From Congeria kusceri (taxonomy: Eukaryota; Mollusca; Bivalvia; Myida; Dreissenidae): a DNA stretch of 64,000 nt. Shown here piece by piece: positions 12,234-24,574 of this stretch. Position numbers and translations under genes: made by a program. Location: positions 71,339,069 to 71,403,068 of the forward strand of contig CM051025.1 in NCBI GenBank assembly GCA_027627225.1, read 5' to 3'. The notes beneath the pieces are model-generated. The model did no database searches, had not been told where the DNA came from, and saw only the letters and a list, made by a program, of their open reading frames with translations. The stretch's first letter is position 1. Every line of letters starts with the position of its first letter.

Positions 12234-13200
12234 TTATGTGTGTCTTCTTAGGAAAACTTGTCGAAATGTTTGTCTAAACATAGAACTCAGTACGATGTAT
12301 AACACTGAGTCGACTGCACATTTATACCGTAAGACTTTCGAAACATAACTTTGATGAACAACCACGCGGGCGTAGAAAAGTGCAGCAAGACAAATAACCC
12401 AGATAGCAACCAAGTTGAAACAAACACTATTGTTACTAGAAACATTGTCAACGTCATTCTGTTGACAACGTTATGTGATAAACCAGGCGCCAAAGTTGTG
12501 GTTGCTTTGGAATATGTTTGCTGAGACGGTTGGGTGGAGCGTGGCGTAATTGAGAGCACACGTATATGCTTATCTGCTGCAGATAATTGTACCCTTGAAG
12601 GTTCTGTAGGACGTCTTGATTCTTCAGGAGTCTTAGAAACAGTTCGGACCTGATCCATGGCGGTCTTTGGTTTGACAACACTAATGATATTGCTTCTATG
12701 TACCTTTGATGTACATGTATTGGTTTTCTTATTCCTATTGTGTACTGAGCCGGGTCGGATCGACAATTCAGTTCATGGTTGCGTCTTATTAAAGGTACAA
12801 ATGCATGCCGTCATTCCAATAGAAGCTCTTTTCGCTCGTTTAATTGTAAGCACTCGTGAATGCGGTCGACATATCTTAAGGTATCGGTAAATTGCAATAG
12901 TTGATAACAGGCCAGCAGAATGAATGTTGTGGGAAAACCTAACACAATGGAAAACTTTGCAGAAATGTCCGTAAACAATATGCTCCAATGATGTTCGTTT
13001 AGTCGCGCGGCCATACCTGGTGCGAGAACCAAACTTCCGACGATAGCAAAGCAAGCCATCGTCACCACAAAGTAGTCCGTGCTGGATTTACTTTTGTTGC
13101 GCAGTAATTATTCCAATGGTGAGATTACCCACTAAACCGAAAACAATAAGAATATCAATCGTACATACCAGAACTCATCGGTTACTATCCTAATTCCCCT
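12234..13200 (-). pseudogene. Class A GPCR pseudogene (copy A)
   Basis: This is a decayed copy of the same orphan rhodopsin-type receptor as the genes at 24575 and 58435. TM1 is visible in pieces: EFWYVR, then FGLVGNLTIG in another frame, then LLRNKSKSS in a third. TM2 (SLVLAPGMAARLNEHHW) and TM3 to TM4 are in different frames, and the DRY motif reads YRY in the phrase YRYLKICRPHSRVLT. TM5 is missing: the frame passes from the TM4 remnant almost straight into the third intracellular loop at about 12780. TM6 is well kept (VFVSTWLLS). A frameshift lies in TM7, after which CAVDSVLYIVLSS and a basic tail ending in TAA at 12234-12236 can be read. At least four frame breaks make it non-functional. 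Confidence 0.88.
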
Positions 13201-13680
13201 TTGTCAGTAGTCGTAAGCTGATTTTTCACGTTAGTATAACGGTTCATAAAACATTGTGTTACGAATCCGTAAAGTTGAATATTAATGCAATAATTCGCAT
13301 AATTAACCTCAATCAGTGCACTAGCCTCTCTGTTGAACCGCTACAAACTGTTGAGATATGCATCGATGTCTATAATGTTCTTTGCTCATTTGCCTCTTAT
13401 GCAATCTCTGAATTGCTGTAACAAATATTCCTGTTATTATGTTATGTTGCAGAAATACAATAATTATTATTATTATATAGCTTTTCCCAATTAATGGAAT
13501 TTTGCATGTTGGAATATTAACTAAAAAAGTTATATTCTCTTTGTACTACTGAAAGAGAGTTGTTGCATTTTTTAAATACCGGTATGTTATTAAATGTCTA
13601 AAATGGAATACGCAAGCATCTGAACGAAAAAACTCACGTATTATAAGAAGAAAAGTATCCAAAAAAAAAGGAAGAAAAAA
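13201..13680. other. Intergenic, no gene seen
   Basis: AT-rich flank of receptor pseudogene A. No feature was recognised. Confidence 0.35.
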
Positions 13681-13752
13681 ATTTCCGCCACCGGGAATCG
13701 AACCTTCGACCTCCAGATCAAAAGTCGTGCGCGCAGATCCGCTCATCCAACC
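13681..13752 (-). other. tRNA-like sequence (probable SINE or MITE head)
   Basis: On the minus strand GTTGGATGAGCGGATCTG resembles an A box and GGTTCGATTCCCGG is a perfect B box. The ends do not pair into a proper acceptor stem by eye. A run of T follows the 3' end. A tRNA-derived repeat is likelier than a working tRNA gene. Confidence 0.4.
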
Positions 13753-15483
13753 TGATTTATATACATGTCTGTGCGATTTTTATTTTATGAAAGTGATTAA
13801 CGTGTGTTAAACAATTTCAACGAAAACAACATATATGTACTCCAAAATGTTAAATCGTTTTGCTTTACAAACTTTTTATAATTGTATCAATTTCAAATGA
13901 CGATTACTCGTCAACGAAACGTAATGTCCAAAATACTTCTATGTCATTATTGCCATTCGCTCCATAATATACAGTTTTCTTTTTTTTTGTGGAATCTGTG
14001 ACACAAATTGTAGGTATAGTCAATTCATCAATCTTTGAACATGTCCCTTATTGATAGTGCGTGCATTCGTTTTAGAGGACACTGTTAATGTTTCCTTTCC
14101 AGGATACACGTGCTAGTTTTATTCGAACTGTTAGGCAGCAAGGCTGGCTTATTTCGGCATTGCTTCCAAGACAGATGCATTTTCAATAAACATGCAACGT
14201 TTTTTTTAAACGTACAAACTCTAAATCCAACGAGGAAACAGATAATTTATTATAAGTTCACCTTTTGTTGAAATCCATACTTCATGTATTTTATATGATA
14301 CTAAAATAAGGCCTGGGAATGATTATTGCCAGGAACAATGTTCTTCTGGTTGGATTATATAGATTAACAATAGCCACAATATGCATTAGAGTTTAACATA
14401 TTTTGCATCAATGGCAGGACCTGATCAATAATGTCTGGCTTCATGCGATAGTAAATGTTTCACCTGTAAACATGTCTGGAACATAACACTTCTGAAAACA
14501 TCGTAACAAAAGGGGAATATACGAGTGCATAATACGCTAGGTGTTGTGATTGCATTGAAGATGTTTTTAATGTCTTCTTTACATTTATAACCAGACTTTT
14601 TTATTCTACTGAAAGGAATATAATGTCTCGACCTAAACGTCTAACCTAACAACAGTTTAATTTAACATGTAAGGGCAAAGCTTCTCGTAAAAACCTGTTA
14701 GTAGATATATACATATATAAAACACTGGCGAGCCTCCAAAGTACACACATTTTTAGACTGTTGGCAGAAGCCAACGGTCTTTAGTAGAGCGATTTTGAAT
14801 AGCTCTATCGGCTATTTAGGCCCGTTTAGTATTAGTCGAAACGTTGACTGTTATGCATGTTATTGCGTTTGAATTAAGTAGTTTTCATACAAACATATAT
14901 ATCTACCAAGATGTTGAAATTAGAGAGTATAAAAATGAGTAGTTCGATTTGTCTTGTGCATAAATGACATTGCAGAAATTCAATTTCATCAAACAAATGT
15001 GTCGACTGGGACGCTTTATTGTCTAACCATTAAAAATTATGGCAGAGACAGCCTTGGATACTCCCGTCAAGAGACTACAAATCTATCTACACAATGCGCT
15101 CACCATTTGAGTTGTATGGATACCCATCACTCAGCAAACAGTGACTTTACAAATTCTGGCCGCAGTGTAAGCAAAGAAAGCCACTAGCAATGACAGGTGG
15201 AAACTCCAACATAGTCATCGTGATGGGGGTGCTTCAGGGTCACACATCTTGGGAATGTTGAATAAAGACATGTAGATCTAATAATATGATCTAAACTATA
15301 GATGAAAATGGATCGATTTAGTATTCGTAACCTAAAAGATCGGATTTTTGTGATCGTAAAGATCTGACTTTTGGTGATCATGAAGATCTGAACTTGGTGA
15401 TCATGAACGTTCGGACCTAGGTCATCATGAAAGATGCCGAATGTTTGTTTATCTGCGCTATTTATACCTTTTGCACAGCAACG
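13753..15483. other. Intergenic with one dispersed hairpin
   Basis: AT-rich sequence. At 14755-14782 it contains AGACTGTTGGCAGAAGCC followed by the complementary AACGGTCTTT, nearly identical to 22293-22320. At about 15340-15440 a short unit with GGTGATCATGAAGATCTGA repeats three times. No gene was recognised. Confidence 0.4.
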
Positions 15484-15597
15484 TAGGATTAGGATTATGA
15501 GCACCAACCAATCAAAATGACTTCGGAATTCTCAGCCAATCAAAATGACATCGGATTTACAACAGCCATTCAAATTCATTTAGAAATCCTAATCCTA
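15484..15597. repeat. Short inverted-repeat element (TAGGATTAGGATT ends)
   Basis: TAGGATTAGGATTA at the left faces AATCCTAATCCTAT at the right across about 114 bases. Inside, ACCAATCAAAATGAC is repeated with a small change. It looks like a very small MITE. Confidence 0.5.
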
Positions 15598-16744
15598 TCA
15601 CTCTTTCTGCAGCGCCAAATATTTAACGATAAAAAATATATTTTATAATAAAAATAATAATTTATGTTCATATATATAAAAACAAGTCTTTGAATTAAAC
15701 TATAGACAAATATACTACTGTCTGGCCTAAACAAATTTGCAGTTATAACAGAGAAAAAATATTCTGGATACAAAATATCCGAAAACATGCAAAAGCTAAA
15801 ATTTTCCTCCTTACGATAATAACAATAATAATGAACTATTAGCAACAATGAGTCTCTTAGAGTGTCTTAGAGTAAATTGTCAGCATATTATTATAAATAT
15901 GCCAAGTTAAATCGCTTGGATAATAAACAATAAAATCGGTACAAGATGACGGTAAGCTAGCATCATTGCCGACGGACATTGACAGTAAGTTTTAGAATTG
16001 AAGTTACGAGACTAACACCCCGATCTTGTTGAAGGAGATCTACTTTCTGTGTCGAAACCTAATGGTGAAGTGTGCGGAAAGCAAACGTTAGAAACTTCCT
16101 GAGCGAACGTGTTGCTGGAAAGCCGATTACAGAAAATATCATACACGAAAACATAAAACATACACAGTTATGTCACACACACACACACAGTCTAGCAGAA
16201 TGAAACTAAATGCCTTTTACACAAAAAACAAATAAACAGCAGTCCGTTTTATATGATGAGCACAGCACGTCTGTCAGGAACAATTTTCGGTCAATAAGAC
16301 AGTGAAACACAGATTCGTTAAGAAGAGGACACTGAAGTCCACTGAGTATGCAACAAATTTAACTCAGACGAGTTAAAGGCCAAGGGTCCGCTTTGAGTTA
16401 ACACTATTTACCAAGAAAAGAATTTAATTTCATTTGTATTCAGAATGGGAATCTATCGTCAAAAAATCAAAGTATTGCCTGCCCTCTTGGACTGTAAAAT
16501 ATTGACGATGCGAGATTTGAGCGATAATTATCGCTGTGTACAATTCGTAGACACACGAAATTTGGACGAAAATTGTCATTACTATGAGAAACTAAGCACT
16601 AATGCACGCATCCGAACAAACAAACGTTTTATTTTGGATTATTAAAACCAAAATAACCATACATATGTCCGCCCAAACTAGAATATTCGTATACAGGGAC
16701 GGTATATTAATATAATGACCTTATTAGAACCTCCGCACATGTTG
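15598..16744. other. Intergenic, no gene seen
   Basis: AT-rich sequence with a short (CA)n run at about 16176-16189. A 66-codon frame at 16445-16642 begins ATGGGAATCTATCG; it matches nothing I know and is not called. Confidence 0.35.
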
Positions 16745-16985
16745 GTACGTACGTTTGGCCAGTACAGTAGCGTAGCGTACCTCCTGTATCGTATCGTATC
16801 GTACCTTATCGCATCGTACCGTACGGTACCTTACCGTACCTAACCGTACCGCACCGTACATTTCCATATCATAGCATTACAAACCATATCATAAATACCC
16901 TGCCCTGCCCTGCCCTGCCCTGCCCTGCCCTGCCCTGCGATGCCATGCCATGCCATGCCTTACCATACCAAACCGTTCCGTACTT
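16745..16985. repeat. Degenerate pentanucleotide array (CGTAC / TATCG / TGCCC)
   Basis: Successive blocks of GTATC-, CGTAC-, CCATA- and TGCCC-type pentamers grade into one another. The purest is seven or so copies of TGCCC at about 16903-16937. This is slipped-strand expansion with block-wise sequence turnover. Confidence 0.85.
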
Positions 16986-17019
16986 AACCGAAATTTTGTA
17001 GACTCTACTCCTCTTTAAC

Positions 17020-17545
17020 TGCTTGGCGAATTTCGCTCAAACTTTCACAGCTGAAGGACGTTAAAGTGTAGGTGATCATGAAAGAAGGAATTTGGGCTGC
17101 AACCGATTTTGGCAGATTTATGGCCCTTTGTCATTTTCCCACTAACTTATACTCTCCGAAATATTGTGGACTCAACTTCTGCAAGGCGAATTTCGCTCAA
17201 ACTTTCACAGCTGAAGAACCTTAACGTATAGGTGGTCGTGAAGGAATGAATTTTGGCTGCGATCAATTTTAGTAGAATTATGGCCCTTTGCCATTTTTGC
17301 ACTATAGATTATATACTTCCCGAAATTGTGTGGACTCAACTACTCAAACTTTCACAGCTAAATGACCTTAACGTATAGGGGCAAATTCTGGCTGTGACCA
17401 ATTTAAGCGGAATTATGGTCCTTTGTCATTTTTCCACTAATATATAATATATATGACAATACAATTGCAAAGGCAGATATGAGTGTTTGTCTGTGTCCAA
17501 ACATGTGGCGTGCGGGGCATCCGTGCCTGTGACACATCTAGTTTC
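17020..17545 (+). repeat. Degenerate tandem repeat element, about 170-bp units
   Basis: Three units share GCGAATTTCGCTCAAACTTTC, ACAGCTGAAGGACCTTAACG variants and AATTATGGCCCTTTGTCATT. The end has GTCCAAACATGTGGCGTGCGGGGCAT and TGACACATCTAGTTTCTT. No coding frame. Confidence 0.7.
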
Positions 17546-19332
17546 TTATCACTTCACATTCAGTCATGTGTTTTTTAATTTTTCCTCAATCCACATTGAG
17601 TAATAACAAAAGAAAACACTCCAAAATTGCAGACATCCGCCATGAAAGGTTCAACGTAACCTTACTTAACAATTTAAGTTTCCAGTATGTTACTCATTGC
17701 CCTTAGCAATTAAATTTTCCAGTATGTAACCTCCCAAAAACAAAGAATTACAAAATCTGGGTCCATACAGGGCTCTGGATAACACCAAAATGGAATCATT
17801 TGTTTATTGGTGTATTTCCATACCCGAACAATGTCATGCAAATCCGTTGATAATCTGTTGCGAAATGTTGCCAAACAAACAGACAAACAGATAGTCAAAC
17901 AATCAATGTTCAGAAAAACAAACCAAGGGTTACAATAAACATAACTTCCTTGGCAGAGGTAACTCAAAGCTATGCATGTTCATTGCAATCGGTTACGTCA
18001 CACACATGTGCCTGAGGAACAGGCTTTACATGGAATTCAAGGAAGCTGATATTTAAATACAAATAATAAAATTAATTACATACACATTACAAGAACAAAG
18101 CCGCATATCTAACATTTTCCTTTTATCCGAGAAATTTGATCGAATGCACATCTGTGAGATAGTAAATGAAATTGAAATCTGGTAAACTTATGGCAAGTAA
18201 GCACATTCCAATAGTATTTTTATTGGTCACAATTGAAAATCCACATTTGTACATAAATTACACATAGTGACCCGAAGAAAGGACCTTCACATTTTTGTCG
18301 CTCAAACAGATTGCCGACGATCGCTAGGTTGAGAGTATATTACCATAAAGAAAACAACAGATTGTGGATATTATTTGGAGATGAACATCCATTCAAGATA
18401 CAAATAGTACTGTATCAGTTGTATTTATGGTTTGTTTAATTAACTGTTATCCTATTTTACTCTGTTTAGATCGCATAGTAGCTTTGGAGGAGCTTCAACT
18501 ATTTATGGCAAAACTTGGAAGGTCTCTAAAGCAAATAGTATCTCGGATTATCAAGCAACTTAACTCGCTTTTAGTCTTCAGTTGGTAATACCCTACTGCT
18601 GATTCATCTCGAGTTTTACTCGGAATCGGTATTCTCGCGGTATCTCTATTTCCGCGGTATTTGTTTATCTTCGGATTTTCATGCTGAATTGTCAACATCT
18701 AACATATTTTTAGTTTTCTTTAAGAAAATAATAATTTATAAATTATTTCATTCAACAGAAAAAAAGTAATATGATTTTAAACCAGAAATATAAATAACTT
18801 GCCTGTCAGCTTGCAGCCATCAGTAACATTAGGGGGTTAATGTCTACACTTTCGTCTGCTCGAGTTAATATAAATGAAGACTCAAATTATTGTTTTTTAT
18901 ATTTGTAAAAGGTTACAATCAAACAATTTTAAGTGTATTTTATATACACTTTTATTTATTTATATACTAACAGCTAACTTATTTCAAAACAAAAGTTTTA
19001 CCGCGAGATTACAGATGACATAATTATTCAAGATGGCCGCATGGTGCATTGAAAAATACAATAATTTAAGAACGAATACTTTACTTTAAAACACGATTCC
19101 AGTTGTTATCTTCGTGGAAAGGTTAAATTTATAGCAAGTTATTAAAATAAACTGTTTGGTTAATTATTTTTGTTCCAAATATTTACTTAAAGGTTAAGTA
19201 CCGCGAGAATACAGATGAACAGGTTATATTTTGAGTGGTTTCAAATTCCAGACAATAGCGGTCCTTTTGCGAGCTCTTCTAACACAACAAACTACCAGTA
19301 TTCACCACAACAAATTTTCAGAGGTCAACAGG
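17546..19332. other. Intergenic, no gene seen
   Basis: AT-rich DNA without a recognised gene. Two copies of a TTACCGCGAGA(T/A)TACAGATGA phrase occur near 18998 and 19199. Confidence 0.4.
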
Positions 19333-20540
19333 TCAATGTATGAATTCAAACTTAGATCTTAGAACAATTAAGAACATTGTGTCAACTGCGCAGTTCACAA
19401 CGTAGGACTGTTTACACATTTGCTTGAAGAACGACCATTCCGCTGTATGGACAGGGATCAGAAACAAGAACACATACGGCAACCAAGATAAAACAAACAC
19501 TACATGTATTGTTACCAGCAGCATTGCCATAGTTATCTTATTGACAGTTTCATGTGATAAACCACCCGCTAAAGTAGTGGTAGCTTTTGGATCTGTTCGC
19601 TGAGACTGGTGGACCGGACGTGACGTTACACACATCTCTAACTTTACAGCATCTGATTGACGTTTTAAGTCTTGATGACGATGCGTGGTCATGGACGTAT
19701 CCGGCTCTGAGGAATTGGAAACATTGCTGAGCGGGCAACTGAGAAGACATTGAATACTGGACCATATTAAAAATGCGGCCATGTTTTATTAATTTGTTGT
19801 CTTATTTTCATTATTTCATGTATTTTTCGAATCGCATTGTGTTACACTTGTCTGAAAATCCAACTGTATTTCAGGAATACTATCCTCGCCTTTCTGTTAA
19901 TTATTTTCACTCTCATACGTAGTACTTGGTGCAGTTTTCCTTCGTCCTCGGAGCGTTTTTCCACCTTAATGTAGGAGTAGGTCGTTAAAATGCACATGAG
20001 TGTGAAAATAATTAACAGAAGGGCGAGGATGGTATTCCTGAAATACAGTTCCATAAAGCAATTTTATGACGTCAAGTGTTTAAAATACAACAAAGCCGAC
20101 ATGCTAAATGTACAAATGCATGCCGTAATTCCGAAAGCAAGCCTTTTTGCTCTCCCCGGTGTACGTACGCGTGAATGCGGTCGACATACCTTAATGTATC
20201 GGTCAACTGCAACTACTGATAAAAGGACGGTAGACGACATGTTGGTCGTCAATCAGACAAAATGAAACATTTTGCAGAACGCGTCCGTATACAGCATGTT
20301 CCAAAAGTTCTCGTTCAGTCGCGCGGCCGTCCCAGGCGCGAGGACCAAACGTCCGGCAAAATCGAACCAAGCCATCGTCACCACGAAGTAGTCTGTGCTA
20401 GATTTACTTTTGTTGCGTATTAATACTATTTCAATGGTGAGATAACCCACTACACCGAAAACGGATATAAATAATAGGAAAATCACTCGTACATACCAGA
20501 ACTCATCTGTTACTATCATAATTCTAAAGTAAATATTCAT
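19333..20540 (-). pseudogene. Class A GPCR pseudogene (copy B)
   Basis: This is another copy of the receptor family. The first ATG is at 20540 (MNIYFR). TM1 has GVVGYL, where the family's conserved Asn of GVVGN is Tyr. TM2 is intact. A TGA at 20253-20255 replaces an Arg codon at the start of TM3 (CGA to TGA fits a CpG transition). The frame continues through VDRYIKVCRPHSR and TM4 to a second stop, TAA at 20064-20066, in the second extracellular loop. It then reads TM5 (LYFRNTILALLLIIFTLMC) to about 19920, where an inverted copy of TM5 interrupts it. The third loop, TM6 and TM7 are read from 19782 down. TM6 has SWLPY, the canonical W-x-P kept by no other copy here, and TM7 reads AVDTMFLIVL. 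Two stops, an inversion and frame breaks make it dead. Confidence 0.9.
19862..20050. repeat. 55-bp inverted duplication within receptor pseudogene B
   Basis: Bases 19862-19916 are the reverse complement of 19996-20050 with three mismatches, separated by 79 bases. The right arm is the true TM5-coding segment on the minus strand. The left arm is a backwards copy of it, which destroys the following frame. Confidence 0.9.
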
Positions 20541-22643
20541 TCCATATTGCACGCCCCACCCGTATGCATCAATATGCCATGAATATTTAATAGAAAAATG
20601 ATTACTTACGGTATTATTTGCACAATTAGGCCTTGCAAATTTGATTACTTTAACACAGGATTTTAACTGTGTTATTTGACTAGTTGCACATTATTTTTAC
20701 AAATATTGGTAAAACACATAAAAGTCAATTTTTTTTTCAAATATTGTATACCTTTTTCGATTTTTCATATTGTCGTAATTGTTTTTTTTTTTTCGTTCAG
20801 GCATCCGAAAACCTACCAGCCCAAGGACGCTAAACATAGAATCAAATTGGTATGGCCTTAATCCATTTCCAAAAATAATTCGGCTTCCCCGATGAAGCGC
20901 TATAGAGTGTTTATGTCAGTCCTATAGACAGCATCTAAACCTTTCCCCATTCAGCCTTGTATAAAAAGTATTTCCAACAACTTTTTGCCGCACTTTAAGT
21001 TCTGTTACGCTAGTACAATTTGTACAATTTCTGTCGTATAAACCTAATGCTCTTATTGTTTTTATTTACTTATGCTGCTATTTTCTCTACTTGAATGCAG
21101 AATAAATGCTGGTATTTGATCAATTTAGATCATGCTTAAAAATGTAAAATGTAGGCAGTTATGTCTGAATAAAATATTTTCTTTAAAAAAAAAGACAAAC
21201 ATTTATGGAGTCATATGTCTTAATGCAATCTATGAAAGCACAGTAGATAGACTATTATAATTTATTTTAATTGATACAGTCCAACAGTGTTTGTTGGATG
21301 TCATATGTGGTTCGAAAACGAATAATAATAAGCCCACAATAATCCATTCCTGTAATTAAGACTCAAGGTAAAGTATTTACTGTTTGTTTATTCACATATA
21401 TTATTTCTCTACTAAATATTGATTGAGATTGGGCTCAAAATAATATCATTCACACGCTCATAATCGCTTCACATGCAATACACACATGCGGTTTTAAGAT
21501 GCATTCGTTGTAGACAATAAATGTATACAATACATTTAAAAGGCCATAATTCACGTTTGGCATTATAATTTCAATGCTGGAACAAAAATTGATGTATAAC
21601 AACTAAAGTCTTCGACACATTCCCCCGAGGCCGGAAGTTTTAAAATGAAATATGTCTGTCCCCGTGACCGACGGGACGTGTGTTAATAGAAACTATGCCG
21701 ACAAACAACGCATTGCACACAGTTGGACCGCAAAGCTCCGGTACAGTCAAACACACAGGATCCTGTCGCCGGCGGCCTGCCTTTGTAGACCTCTGATCAG
21801 CGCTGCTGTTAAAGCGGCGCAATGCCAGCCTTGACGGTGTATAGTTGGTAACGGAGTCCGTATTACTGGAACTGAAACACAACACACATCTGGCAAGTAT
21901 CGCGTTACAAACAATCCTTGTGGTTGAGAGAGGGTGGGAAATCTTAGAATAGCGTAAAATAACGATTCTAACCGTTACAGGAGTTTAAACACCAGCGGAC
22001 GAGTCCGCGGTTGGTTGAATGGGTGCCGCTTTGCCATCGCAGAAAAACGGAGGTAAGTCTTTCTGATGGAGATTTACAATAAACAATAGTTATTGCGTTG
22101 CATAAGATAGTTTATTCCTGAGCGAATGAACATTCATTGTAAAACTTGCATTCTACACCAATGCATATTAATCTTGCTCTGCTCTGTAGTTGTTAAGCAA
22201 AAACTATAACTGTAATAAAACGCTTCTTCATTCGCTCGTTACATAACGGCGGGATTCATGTTTACTAATACGAAGATAATCCATTCGTTTTTAGACTGTT
22301 GGCGGAAGCCAACGGTCTTTTGAGAGGATAATTTCCAAAACAGGTATCGCGGAAAACTACTTCTTTTCTTTGCAGGCTATTAGTCAGTAAATCGAAACCA
22401 GAAAGGGTCCTTCTTCAAAACAGCAAAATTTCACACCCGCTTTCTTGCATTTTAATTATTTATGATAGTGTATGTAATATGTATTATGATGTGTATATCA
22501 TGTTATTTATTACATAATTACAGTTCGTAAAAGGTTAATTTATAAAAAAAATCAAACTTTAAACTAATGATACCCCTACTTTTGCTATTTACTTGTATGT
22601 AACCGAAATATTTATCGGAGTGTCGTGGAATAAGGCCACCAAA
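20541..22643. other. Intergenic with possible isolated exons
   Basis: A pyrimidine-rich acceptor TTTTTTTTTCGTTCAG at 20786-20801 is followed by an open phase to a TGA near 20901 and AATAAA at about 21104. A GC-richer block lies at 21600-22060. It contains ATGGGTGCCGCTTTGCC near 22018 followed by the strong donor GGAGGTAAGTC. Neither can be linked to other exons. A hairpin AGACTGTTGGCGGAAGCC/AACGGTCTTT is at 22293-22320. Confidence 0.3.
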
Positions 22644-23583
22644 TTAATGCGCTACATCGGTTATTTTTGACTCGTTGTGAAAGTGTTTTTCTTTCATTTT
22701 TAACGCTTTTTTAACATACTTTGCAAGCATAATAAGTTCATTTTTGTTATTACTTTTTAATAATTGGCGAAATTTGTGTACAGGCCGTCTATTGTAGTAA
22801 AATTGATATATATTTTTTTTCTAATATTGACAAATTTAGAGCATTTGCAGACAAAGTGAAATTCGCCTTCAATGTCAAGTTCGTTACATAACAGACAATA
22901 GCGTTCCTTTCTAGGAATATTTTGAATGGCATATCGACCAATCTGAATTCTAAGCGGTATCGCTGACAATCTTAGTTTTGTTATAATACGATCTCAAGGT
23001 TTTAGGAACAATATCTAAATAACATTCATAGTTAAATACAGGTTTAAAAACACGATACATGTCTAGCACAGAACTATTATCGACTGTCCTATACCAGTCC
23101 TGGGAATACATATAAATAATTCTACATTTAAATTGACATAAAAAGATATTAACATCGACAGAATTGGCGTCATCAAAAAACATAAGAAAACCCATATGTG
23201 TCAAAAAGCTTTTTAACATTTGAAACCCAATTTATATGCCCATTCTGACAATCTTGCAAACCTTGTAAATATCCAGTTTTTAATATAATATTATCAGTAT
23301 TTGATATCTGAAACCAGTATTTTACAATTCGGATATAACGGTTTATAAAGAGAGGATATCTGCCCAACTCGCCATAAACTGCCGCATTGCAAGTGTTTTG
23401 TTTAACATTCAATAATCTTTTGCAAAATTTTAAATGTATTCGTTCGATTTCTTTCGACTTTGTATTTCCCCACACCTCACATGCGTATTTTAAAATTGAT
23501 CCCACAAATGCATCAAACAATTGACATAGTGTTTTAGGTTTTAGCTCAAATTCTTTACATTTATTCAATAAAATATTCATCGC
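22644..23583 (-). pseudogene. LINE (non-LTR retrotransposon) ORF2 C-terminal fragment
   Basis: The minus strand encodes the far C-terminal part of a non-LTR retrotransposon ORF2 protein, downstream of the reverse transcriptase catalytic centre. Landmarks are LCQLFDAFVGSILKYACEVWG, IERIHLKFCKRLL, AVYGELGRYPLF and a terminal zinc-knuckle-like C-x2-C..H..C in YCLLCNELDIEGEFHFVCKC. The reading frame is broken near 23215, 22980 and 22757; after the last shift it runs to TAA at 22644-22646. The endonuclease and reverse transcriptase proper are absent, so the copy is 5'-truncated, as is usual for LINE insertions. The clade is uncertain. Confidence 0.85.
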
Positions 23584-24574
23584 TTTTTATGATGTCGTAT
23601 ACTATTGAATAAGAAGCCAAATTATAAAGTTTAAAGGTGGGAAATTGAACTTCATTCAAACTAATGCTTCCTTTTAGCAAAAATACATAATTCACATGCT
23701 TTTAGTTTCTTTTGTCGCCAACAGTCTTTCTACGCTGTCAGCGTGTTGATTAATGCGACGAAAGAATGCGTTTCCTACGTGACTTAATAAATTTTTACTA
23801 GAAGTAATTACAGTCTGTGAAGGTAAATTAAGAGCGAACATCATGATTTAATGAACGCTAGGTGGGAATAAGTCGTAACCTTCGTATCTAGGAAAACCAT
23901 AATCCAGGACGACTCTTTCCGCATTTATGGTATTTTCTGTTTCAAGGAAGTCTCTTCTAAACATAAATCCTCTGTAGGCGGAAAGTGTCGGTCCGATTTA
24001 GGCTGTGCGGGACGACACTTTACGCGCATGCATTCGACCCGGTCTTTCCACTACACTCCTAAAATATAATGTTAATTCAAAGATGACCATTTTTTTAAAT
24101 ACAACTTCATTGCCCACTTTTCAATAAAAGTAGGAAAATTGAAGCCAACAACGCAGAGAAAAACATGCGTTTTCTCCATGATGTAGTTTTAAGTCTTTAG
24201 CCTGGGGAATGTATTTGAAAAGACAAGTGACAAGACTCGGATGATTCTGTAAGTACCAAAAATATAAAACATTATTCGCGCACAAAACGCGGCTTATATT
24301 TATTTTTACTCAACACTCGCTATAGCACTACTAGAGAGGAAGTTGTGCTGTTATGAGAACGTTTGAACAATAGTGCTCATACCGTTGCTACGTTACGTAT
24401 GGTGAACAATTAAATATGATAAACTACTATATAATGCTATATGTGGATTAATAATATGAGCATTAAATAATAAGCTATCGGAAAATATTACCTTAAATTT
24501 AGAATAGCGGATTTATGAGTGAAGAAGACAGTTTGTTTGGTATAAATATTTATAATATTGTTTATTAGTAAGGA
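23584..24574. other. Intergenic upstream of receptor gene C
   Basis: AT-rich sequence that includes the palindromic repeat at 23885-24056. No promoter element for the receptor at 24575 is clear. Confidence 0.35.
23885..24056. mobile_element. Palindromic MITE-like repeat (GGCGTGTCGTG family)
   Basis: Contains CCAGGACGACTCTTTCCGC, GTATTTTCTGTTTCAAGGAAG, TAGGCGGAAAGTGTCG and GGGACGACACTTTACGCGCATGC, the right-hand modules of the family seen at 46868. Its left end is eroded. Confidence 0.65.

Noticed and set aside
13681..13752. A functional tRNA gene on the minus strand
   Set aside because: The B box is perfect, but the acceptor stem does not pair and the A box is degenerate, as in tRNA-derived repeats.
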